Assembly (NCBI GenBank): GCA_015499995.1
Contig: JADNRV010000704.1
Span: 1-16,720, forward strand
DNA: 16,720 nt
From: Flammula alnicola
Lineage: Eukaryota > Basidiomycota > Agaricomycetes > Agaricales > Strophariaceae
Direction of reading: 5' to 3'
The position numbers and the translations under genes are program-made. Shown here one piece after another: positions 8,742 to 16,720 of this stretch; position 1 is the stretch's first letter; every line of letters begins with the position of its first letter. The notes below the pieces were generated by a model. That model did not search any database. It worked only from the letters and a program-made list of their open reading frames with translations, and was not told the origin of the DNA.

Positions 8742-9018
8742 CCTTATTTCCTTTTCCGCCACAGCTCGTAAATAGCCGTAAACAAATATCGCTCAGACGT
8801 CAAGCACGTCCTCGACAACGCGCACAGTGACCGAACGACTTCAAAAGGTGCGTTTTCTTGCATGGCATATATCCATCCATCCAACATCTTCGACGACTGT
8901 CCAATATCTGAGAGGATTCTGGCTAGACTGGCGATGGATGGTTGCCTTCGCAGTGGATGACGAATGGTATCGGTATAACTGAGTTTCGTCGTTTCACAGG
9001 TCAATTCAACCACCCATC
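8742..9018 (+). promoter_or_regulatory. Upstream region of RPS18
   Basis: About 277 bp lie between the MITE and the RPS18 ATG. A pyrimidine-rich stretch (TTATTTCCTTTTCCGCC) is at its left end, with GACGTCA around 8796 and a weak TATA-like GGTATAAC near 8973. No transcription start can be fixed from sequence alone. Confidence 0.35.
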
Positions 9019-9649
9019 ATGTCTCTCGTTGTTCCCGAGGCTCACCAACAATTTCAAGTTAGTTACATTTATTCTGGGAACTTTTGGACGCTGACTCGAT
9101 CTGCAGCACATTCTCCGTCTTCTCAACACCAATGTCGATGGAAAGCGCAAAATCATGTATGCCTTGACGGAAATCAAGGGCGTAGGCCGCCGATACTCGA
9201 ATCTGGTTTGCAAGAAGGCGGACGTTGACCTCAACAAGCGGTAAGTCATATTCAAAAGTGCATTTTCCCCTGGAAGTAATTATTCTCAACCAAACAGAGC
9301 TGGAGACCTCAACTCCGATGAACTGGAGCGCCTCGTTACCATCATTCAAAACCCCACCCAGTTCAAGATTCCTACATGGTTCCTGAACAGGCAAAAGGAT
9401 ATCGTCGATGGCAAGAACTCGCAAATTCTTTCAAACGGAGTTGATTCCAAACTTCGTGACGATCTGGAGCGCTTGAAGAAGATTCGGGCTCATCGTGGTC
9501 TTAGGCATTATTGGGGCTTGCGTGTACGAGGACAGCACACCAAGACTACTGGTAAGTTGACTTATGTTACATGCAACATTTGAATGCATCTCATAATTTT
9601 CTTAGGTCGCCGTGGTAAAACAGTGGGTGTCTCGAAGAAGCGTGGTTAG
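9019..9649 (+). CDS. RPS18: 40S ribosomal protein uS13 (S18)
   Basis: A component of the small ribosomal subunit head, contacting the large subunit and the P-site tRNA region during cytoplasmic translation. Four exons: 9019-9057, 9107-9240, 9298-9551, 9606-9649; introns of 49, 57 and 54 nt with GT..AG borders. The product is 156 residues, close to the 152 of the human protein. It starts [13 protein letters not shown] and contains the family hallmarks [44 protein letters not shown] and [20 protein letters not shown], covering the helix-two-turns-helix core and the basic C-terminal tail. The first intron falls 13 codons after the start, typical of fungal ribosomal protein genes. The reading frame is intact, unlike its downstream neighbours. 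Identification is essentially certain. Confidence 0.98.
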
Positions 9650-9697
9650 AGGAGCGGTTCCATCTTGTTCACGTCGTAGTATTCCTTCGTATCTCAT

Positions 9698-9703
9698 AAT
9701 AAA
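9698..9703 (+). terminator. Poly(A) signal of RPS18
   Basis: AATAAA lies about 50 bp past the RPS18 stop codon, the expected place for a cleavage and polyadenylation signal. Confidence 0.5.
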
Positions 9704-9796
9704 GATGTTGGGAGCTCTGCCCTTGCAGTCCTATTGCTGTAGCCGAAGCTTCAAGTCGCGCAGAAGTCAAAATGACTGCCGTAGTAATTCATCGGT

Positions 9797-9802
9797 CACG
9801 TG
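9797..9802. promoter_or_regulatory. CACGTG E-box upstream of the CLIP gene
   Basis: The palindrome CACGTG sits in GTCACGTGA, matching the known Cbf1-type bHLH site. It lies about 175 bp upstream of the CLIP start, in the only 326 bp between RPS18 and CLIP. The rest of that gap shows nothing I can name. Six-base sites occur by chance, so this is tentative. Confidence 0.35.
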
Positions 9803-9975
9803 ATTTCGTAAATCAACATTGAACAAGATCAAGTTTTCCTCGTCCCCTGATATTCACTTCTAACTTCCGGCCGTGTGCGCTATGGCCAGTTAGATATCGT
9901 GTCTTGCAGCTCATTCTCTTTCAATTTGGAACTTGGAATAGGCTCTTGAGTTACGTCCCAATATCTCCAACCCTA

Positions 9976-12900
9976 ATGACAACCCCTGCCAAAGCACGAC
10001 AGTCTGGGATTCCAGGTCCTGGACGCGCGAGCGGCATTCCAACGCCAGGCAGATCTCGTTCCAGTTCAAACGTGTACCAGACCAAACCCACTACTCCCGA
10101 CGATATCTCACGCGCCTTCGCAGATGCAATCAAGGCAAATGACCCGTCGCAACATCGCATTATTCCACCCTCAAATATTGCCTCTACAACGTCATTATCT
10201 CCCCAATCAGTCACTTACTCGTCCTCCGGTCGTCGTTCCGTCGTAGGGCGACCATCATCCTCGGCCTCTAGTTCATCGGCCATGATTCAGGAACGCGCTA
10301 AAACACCCACTTCGGCGCGAATATCCAGTCGGCCCCCTAGCAGACAATCAGAACTTCTTGGTAAATCCCCGAGAACGTTTGAGGTCGGAGATAATGTAAG
10401 GATAGAATCCCTGGGATTTGAAGGTGTTTTGAGATACGTCGGGGAAATTGACGGAAAACCTGGGCTCTGGGCAGGTGTAGAGTTGGGCGGCGGCTTTTCT
10501 GGCAAGGGAAAGAATGATGGTACGGTTGGGGGGTGAGTCGTTGTCTCTCTGTACATCGCTCGACCAGTCTATCATACGGAATTCAATCATCTGATGCTAT
10601 ACCCCATAGGAAACAATATTTTTCGTGTCCCGATAAATGTGGAGTCTTTGTTGCAACCACTAAACTATCTCCGCCTACCGTCGGTCCTGGTAGTATTCAG
10701 CGGCCTTCATCGGTAGCCTCCTCCAAGGGTGGAAGGATGACGCCCGCTCATTCTGGTAGAACGACACCATCCTTTTTCTCGACATCTCGAACACCATCTG
10801 CTTCATTTTCAAATGGAAGGGTTACACCCTCTGCTGGAAGTCGCGCAACTCCTTCATTACTGAGCGGCAGGCAAACTCCCAGCTCTAACCCGATTACACC
10901 AACTGCCAATATGCGTCCACGGCCTTTCAAGCCTCCGACTTCGAAACCAAACGGTATATCTCTTTCAGAGAAGATTACCGCAGGTTCGCGTGCATCTAAA
11001 TACATGACAATGACAGCTCAGCAACTTAGCTCCCGAGATCGGGAAACTGGAGCTGATAGTCCCACACGCAGGAGCAGCGATAGACTTGGCCTCAGCCCTA
11101 CGATCTCTCGTACACTATCGTCACCTACTCGACTTCCAGCATCTCCATTTTCAACGCCCAAGGCAACAAATGGACGTCCCTCTAATATAGGGGCATCGCC
11201 ATCTTTGCCGTCAACTCGCAGCCGACCGTCTGTGAACACTCCGCGCGCGCGGCTTCCCAGTGGTGTCGCAATGCCACCACCTCCATCTCCGAAACCTCTT
11301 CAAATTCACTCATCGACGATGAATGACAATGCACCACCCCTCTTACCTAATTTCGAGTCCCAGGGCAAAGCTACTGGAGACAGAAGCAGCGCCACTTCAT
11401 CTTCGTTCTCATCGTCGCGGCCAGGCTCTTCGGCTTCGTTGAGGTCGGCAGGGACCGATGAGCTCAGCATTCTCGAGCAACTTCAGTCCCGCCTGGATGC
11501 TGTGGAGTACGAGAATGAACGGCTACGCACCGCTTCGATCATTGAACCAGGAGCCCCTTCTGTCGCACAAGAAGAGGAATTAGAGCAGCGGCGCCTGGAA
11601 CAAAAGGAGGCCATCGATAGGACTTCTAACTTGGAAAACAAGCTTTCAGAGCTAGAGAGCCGCCTAAAGTCGCAAGCTAGCCAGGTCGAAAGTCTAGAAT
11701 CAGAGACTGAAAGACTGACTAATGAGCTCAACGATGCTAGATCGGAATCGCACCGGTCAATAGCTGCTCACCAATCGGAGTCAGAGACACACTCCCTTGA
11801 AGTCAAATCGTTCCAAGAAAAGCTCGACGAACTTGACCGTCTGAATAGCCAGAAGGAAGAAATCAATGAAGCCAACACACTGAAAATCAAACAATTGGAA
11901 GCCAATCTCGATCAATCGTGCATTGATATGGAAGAAGAAAGGAGGGAGCTTATGGCACAGATCGATGAACTCAGAGTTGCGGGGCAGGTATGATGAATAG
12001 TCCGTTTCTGCGACAGGGTGATCTAATGTAATTCAGGAAACTATCGCGCTTTACGAGGAGCGCTTATCTGCTGCCAACAGTCAACGCTACGAACTAGAAT
12101 ACCGCATCTCATCCCTTGAAAGTAGCCTCAAATCCTTGGCAACTGAAGAGCGCCCCCAGGAACATGTTGCTTCGTCTGCAACACAGATTGACAATGAAAC
12201 TTTGCGAGACCAAGTGCAACATCTGCAAAAGAAATCTGCCAAATTGGAGGAGCAACTTGAAGAGACGCGCGCTACATTGGAAAGAGACGTGAGCACTTAC
12301 CAGGATAAAATATCCAGGATACGTCTGGACGATGAGCAAAGGAAGAGAGATCTCTCCTTCAAAACAAGAGAGGTGGAGCAATTGCTGAAATCTGAGGCAA
12401 GTGCACGTCATCGCGTCGAGGAGATCGAAGAAGCTCTCCGAGAGAGTACTGTGGCTCTTGAGAACGCCCGGGGCGAAGTTGAAGTTCTTAGAGCAGAGCT
12501 GGCGGTGAGTTCTTTACACAGTCATGATATGATCGTTTTCTCATATTATTCCAGAATCTCGATATATTAATTGACGACACGAGCGAAGGCGACATCTCTT
12601 CAAAACTTATAAGTTTCACTAAGCGGACCTCTGCTGATAAGGCTCAATACCAACAGGAGATCAGCGATCTACAACAACAACTTCAAGACTCCCGTGCTGA
12701 GAATGAGTCATTGTTGAAAGGAAATACGTCTAGCCCCTCCAAAACGTCGGACAGCTTACAAGAAACAGTCAACTCCCTAACTATTGAAAATAATGAGGTG
12801 AGTGATCCTGTCATTGTTAACAATACAATCAAGTATATTTCACTGACATGCTATAGTTACGAGAACAAATAGCCCACCTGGAAGACAGGCTGTCTGCCTT

Positions 12901-14039
12901 GACACAAACTCTGGATACTCGGACAAACGAATTAGAGGCTGCGCGGAAAAAAGCGAACCGCGATGCGTCAATCTCTGGTACAGGAATGGAATTATCGAGG
13001 TCAACCCCGTCGAAGCCTGATCCCTCTACGGTTCGCGAGGAAGTCGCTGGACTCAAGTAAGGCAACATGCTGCCGTCTACCCTCTTTTGAACAGGCTGAC
13101 CTAGAAGGACAGACACATCGTTCAAGAATTGCAAAAGGAAAACCTGGCCTTGGCTCAACGAATTAAAATCCTGGAATCAGAAAACCAACTGCTCTCGAGT
13201 GAGGCTGAACAACTTCGTCAAGTAAGACAGAAAGTAGTCGATTTCCAATTTCGCTAATCTGTTGCAGGAGGTTCATATTCTGGAAGATAATTTGGACAAT
13301 AGCTTGCACGAGGCGAACTCTACAGCGAACATTACCCCGCAACTGGCAGAACAGGGCATGCGATCTGAGGCAAGTTTCTTTCTACAGCTTTCTTCGCCGG
13401 TTTGTAACGGGTGTGGCGCGCGTAGACCGAATCGGAACAAGTGCGGAAGCGCGTCAGCGAAATGGAAATGAAGCATGCCCGCACGGTGCACGGTGTAAGC
13501 ACCCAATTGATGTGGTCATGATATAAAGACTGATCCATTATCCCAGCTCAACAAAGAAATCAGTGAATTAGAAGCACTGGTAGAATCCAAAGTACGCCTA
13601 TGACCAATAATTTCTTTGAAAAGTGTGCTGACAAGTTATGTCTTCAGATATACCGGGAAGTGAGTTTGTTTGTCTCCTTAATCATAACGTGGATGGTAAT
13701 CCGAGACGATCTTAGGACGAACTGGAACAAGAAGTGGAAAGGCTTAAAGAAAAACTATCGCGACACAAGAAAACATCGAAGAACGGCAATGAGATTGTGG
13801 ATGGCCGGCATAGGCTAAGCACGGCATCGAGCAGCACGGCGAGCTCAGAGAACCCGCGAGGTGAAGAAGTGTGCGAAATTTGCGAAAGACCGGGGCACGA
13901 CATTTTCAACTGCAGTTTACTCAAGGACGACGGTGGTGGACAGGTGGTTTGCGAGGACTGCGAAAGCCCGGGCATGTGGCGGCGGATTGCCCACATTCGC
14001 AGGATGTGTTTTGAAGATAAGCACATACTATGGAAATAA
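9976..14039 (+). CDS. CLIP1: CLIP-170-type microtubule plus-end tracking protein
   Basis: The family binds growing microtubule plus ends and links them to the cortex and dynein pathway (BIK1 in yeast, tip1 in fission yeast). Eleven exons: 9976-10532, 10610-11987, 12037-12504, 12555-12797, 12857-13056, 13113-13221, 13268-13369, 13426-13494, 13547-13591, 13648-13659, 13716-14039. Phases agree throughout, giving about 1168 residues. N-terminal SGIP motifs near residues 10 and 19 match the SxIP signal for EB1/Mal3. A CAP-Gly domain spans roughly 135-212 with the GKNDG motif near 178-182. A Ser/Thr/Pro-rich, basic microtubule-binding region follows, then a coiled coil from about 470 to 1080, then a CCHC zinc knuckle (CEICERPGHDIFNC, about 1114-1127). 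A second knuckle begins near 1140 but loses frame at 13970-13972. Intron 7 has a GC donor and exon 10 is only 12 nt. AATAAA overlaps the annotated stop (14038-14043). Confidence 0.93.
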
Positions 14040-14069
14040 TAAATATATAATGTAATGAATATACCCCTG

Positions 14070-14119
14070 TGATGTCACTGAAGCTAAGTATGACGTCAAG
14101 TAGGATATGTTTATAAAGA
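14070..14119 (+). promoter_or_regulatory. Compact promoter: two CRE-type sites and a TATA box
   Basis: TGACGTCA, the full palindromic CRE/ATF site, is at 14091-14098; a near match, TGATGTCA, is at 14070-14077; and TATAAAGA is at 14112-14119. A transcription start about 30 bp below the TATA box would fall just before the ATG at 14155. All this lies within about 115 bp after the CLIP stop codon. Confidence 0.55.
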
Positions 14120-14154
14120 GACGGAGAAATATTGAGCAACTGCAATTCGTCCCA

Positions 14155-15113
14155 ATGTCTTACGCATCTGTTACTGCTCTCAATGCTTCTCCCCCCTCCC
14201 AACAGCCACATCCAGACACGGCCCTCTTAAACACAACTCCCCCTTCACACTCTGGTGTTGCTGATGATGCCGCCAAAGTCAACATCGTCGCTCCAGACTT
14301 CAAAGACCATCCCCACACTTATACCTCCGAGGCAGGCGAAATTCTCCACCATCAAGACGATGTCAACGACTCGGACCCACCTGCCCATGCCAACGATGGC
14401 TCAAAAGGCGGAAAGCCTAGCAAGCGAATCCAAGAAGTGGAAGCGGAGGGTCTCTACCTCTGGGAAACCGCTAAACACTACTTCATCCGGCCTGGTGTTG
14501 CGTGTGGCTTGATAGGTCTTGGTACGCCCCGCCTTCTTGTTATCTCCCAGTACAATGTTGACTATGAGAAATAGTGAATGTCGGCCTCGTGGCGTCTGTT
14601 GGTCGCATTTTCTACCTGCGCCCTCACCTCCGTCGCGATGCTACCGCCCTATCTTCCGCCATATTCGCAGCGATGGCTGTGATCTCTGTGGAAGGATTTG
14701 CTGCTGAGAAATACCAGCAGACACAGCGCGGCCATGAAGGACAACGCAAAGCAAAGAAAGAAGGTACCTTGATCTTCCGACACCTCCACGAACAAATAAT
14801 GAGGCCAGGTGTACTCGGCGGCATGGTTGGACTGGGTATGTGCCGATATGTCGTATTGACTCGCAAACGCTAAACTCTTGTTGTAGTCAATGCGGCCCTC
14901 CTGGGCTCATTAGGGTACATGTCGTATAAGAATTGGAATAAGACATGGGACAGGCGGGTCGTATCTGCGATTTCTGTTGGAATACTGGTGCTCTGGGAGG
15001 AGAAGGGTGAGATGCAAATCTTGATCTTTTATTTAGAATTTTGCTAATTTTGCCTCTTTCACATAAGTTTCGTCGCGGAGAAGTATGCACGGTCGGCGAC
15101 TCGTAAAGAGTAG
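14155..15113 (+). CDS. OM14-like mitochondrial membrane protein with a duplicated module
   Basis: Four exons: 14155-14521, 14575-14835, 14887-15006, 15068-15113; introns of 51-61 nt. The ATG at 14155 is preferred because the in-frame ATG at 14107 lies upstream of the TATA box. The product is about 264 residues if one G is restored in the GGG at 14995-14997. Without it the frame ends in an unrelated tail at TAA 15136-15138. A polar, Pro-rich N-terminal part (about 100 residues) precedes two copies of one module 87 residues apart. Each starts RPGV (112 and 199), runs through a glycine-rich hydrophobic helix (GLVN), a basic loop, a second hydrophobic helix, and ends EGF-AEKY. This pattern resembles the C-terminal domain of the yeast mitochondrial outer-membrane protein OM14, which takes part in docking cytosolic ribosomes; that assignment is from memory and moderate. 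A MIC26/27 relative is the alternative. Confidence 0.7.
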
Positions 15114-15174
15114 TTTACAGGCCTGGACTGGAAAATAACAACTATTACAATTGATTACATAATTAATAAAGTGA

Positions 15175-15180
15175 TTGGGT
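15175..15180 (+). terminator. Poly(A) signal of the OM14-like gene
   Basis: AATAAA lies about 60 bp after the preferred stop at 15113 and about 100 bp before the eIF3c start codon, so the two genes are closely packed. Confidence 0.45.
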
Positions 15181-15283
15181 AATATCTATCCGCGGGATAT
15201 TCCGCACAACTGTAAATTTGTGACTCGCAACATCGAGCACTTCAACGTGTAACGTTAAGCATTTTTTCCATTAACCCCCAAAA

Positions 15284-16720
15284 ATGTCCCGTTTCTTCAG
15301 ACAAGCTGGCGACTCCGACTCAGAATCCTCAGAATCCGAGGATGAGCTCATGTCCAGCGAGGATGAAGCCCCCCGAAGCCATCGACAACAGCGAAGCCGG
15401 CGATGTCTCGCTTCCTTCGCACAGCAGGTTCAGAGTCCAGCGAATCTGAGTCGGAGGAAGAGAGTGAATCAGATAGTGATGCCCAGGCCAGGCATGCTCG
15501 TGATGAGGCCGACGAGGAGGAAAGCGATGAAGAGGACCGACCGCAGATTCGCATTCTCAGTGCCGTGGATAAGCGCTTGAAGGAGATGGAGGCCACTGGC
15601 AAGGTCATGGAAAATGCGTTGAAGATCAACGATTGGATGGCAATCTCCAATGGTGCGTGGTTGCAGTCGACTTATTCTCACCAAAAACCGACTGAAATAT
15701 ATTCGTGTAGAATTTGACAAACTCGTTCGCATGATTCAGAGCAGCACAATCTTTCCGAGCCCGTTCCTGCTTTCTATGTGCGAACTCTTGTAAATCTTGA
15801 AACATCGATCAACACTGCTCTTCAAAAAGAGAAAGAAGCGAAGAAGAAAATGAATGCATCGAATGCTAAAGCGCTCACGGCAATGAAGCAAAAGATCAAG
15901 AAAGCCGTCAAGGAAAATGAAACTGAGGTCAAAAAGTATCAAGAGGTCAGTCGTTATATTCAAAGGTGGTGATCAAGTTTAATAGAATTCCAGGATCCCG
16001 AAGCTTTTGAACGCGAATATATCAACCTTGTTGCGCGAGATACTGCTCCAACTGCTTCCGTTCCAGCCGCACGCGCTGGAGCGGCAACTGCTACAGATCA
16101 GATTGATGAATTTACTACGGTCGGAAAGGGGGGAAAGGCCCAGCAATTTACTTCAGAAAGCATCTTCAAAGATTACAAGCAGTGCAAGAAGCTCGAGGAA
16201 AGAAGGTAATTTTGACCTTTCAGGGCTCTATCTGTCGCGCTTACAGTTTCCATCGTCAAGAATACCGATCGTGCTGAACAAATTCGCATTCTTGAAATAC
16301 TTGTCGATGTGGCGGCCACCTCTTATCAACGCATTCGCGTCCTTCTGGCCCTGATATCCTCTCGGTTTGATTACAACTCGTCAGTTTCAACCCACATGCC
16401 TCCCGAACTCTGGTTGTCGGCCCAGCGTGAAGTCGATCAACTGGTTTCTATTGTTGCGGCGGATCCCAATTATTCCATACAGGAGATCACAGAAGATTAC
16501 GACGAACTGCTGAACGTTCCCCTGCGACTGAGAAAGGCATCGTCCGCATTCGAGTTCTATCATCAGTTTTATTGATCGACTAGATGACGAGTTCACGCGG
16601 AGTCTCCAAAACATCGACCCTCATGGTACCGAGTATGTCGATCGATTGAAGGATGAAAAGTTCTCTACTGCACCATTTGTCGTGCTCAGGCCTTCTACGA
16701 AAAGACCTCACAAAGCGCGC
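15284..16720 (+). CDS. NIP1: Translation initiation factor eIF3 subunit C, 5' part
   Basis: eIF3c is a core scaffold of eIF3 that binds eIF1 and eIF5 through its N-terminus and helps assemble the 43S complex; it is essential in yeast. Exons: 15284-15652, 15711-15945, 15994-16205 and 16261 to the window edge; introns of 58, 48 and 55 nt. The start [20 protein letters not shown] is the family signature, followed by a second [19 protein letters not shown] copy, an acidic region, then conserved blocks [70 protein letters not shown] and [20 protein letters not shown]. The frame is broken six times by what looks like one missing base each: in C6 at 15369-15374, near 15740, near 16182, near 16527-16529, at 16554 and at 16663. 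Each of exons 1-3 lacks exactly one base relative to its splice phases. Probably sequence errors rather than a pseudogene; the 3' end is outside the window. Confidence 0.93.

Noticed and set aside
9612..9803. Plus-strand open frame over the RPS18 3' end
   Set aside because: It is a shifted-frame reading of the last RPS18 exon and its 3' untranslated region.
11018..12411. Antisense open frames across the CLIP gene
   Set aside because: They are low-complexity shadows of the Ser/Pro-rich and coiled-coil coding sequence on the plus strand.
14107..14154. Upstream ATG of the OM14-like gene (MFIKRRRNIEQL)
   Set aside because: It lies at or before the TATA box, so the main transcript would begin downstream of it.
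14470..15113. Assignment of the 14155-15113 gene to the apolipoprotein O (MIC26/27) family
   Set aside because: The paired RPGV...AEKY modules fit the OM14 C-terminal pattern better than the glycine-rich ApoO signature as I remember them; kept only as an alternative.
15284..16720. eIF3c as a true pseudogene
   Set aside because: All breaks are single-base losses, splice sites and codons are otherwise preserved, and neighbouring conserved genes show the same type of break. Not excluded until checked against reads.

Overview
The window is fungal nuclear DNA, most likely from a mushroom-forming basidiomycete (Agaricomycetes). The genes are intron-rich with many short introns (about 36-77 nt, mostly 48-65) that have GT..AG borders, and the conserved proteins on the right are typical fungal housekeeping proteins. 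I reconstructed exons by hand from splice borders, reading-frame continuity and recognisable protein motifs; no search or alignment was run.

Left part (1-6.1 kb, minus strand): three co-oriented, intron-rich genes that I do not recognise (called A, B and C here). B (2053-2784) is intact. C (3466-5555) encodes a Pro/Ser-rich protein with a six-cysteine cluster. A (1-1630, running off the left edge) is split by a 576-bp hAT-like MITE; removing the MITE plus one 8-bp duplication restores its frame exactly. A second, decayed copy of that MITE lies at 5769-6071.

Middle (6.2-8.75 kb): a 2.1-kb transposable element (6204-8321) with 19-bp perfect terminal inverted repeats and a perfect 9-bp target duplication. 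It contains a near-perfect 300-bp-arm palindrome at its left end and a small broken cargo gene. A 216-bp MITE with long inverted repeats and a TA duplication follows at 8523-8738.

Right part (9.0-16.7 kb, plus strand): four housekeeping-type genes in tandem. They are ribosomal protein uS13 (RPS18), a CLIP-170-type microtubule plus-end protein (CAP-Gly, coiled coil, zinc knuckle), a small protein with two copies of an OM14-like membrane module, and the 5' part of translation factor eIF3c (NIP1). They share orientation and compact spacing but not an obvious pathway.

A recurring feature is apparent single-base deletions that break otherwise perfect reading frames: six in eIF3c and one or more in each of OM14-like, CLIP, C and A. 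Because eIF3c is essential and all the breaks are one-base losses, I read most of them as consensus-sequence errors rather than real pseudogenisation.
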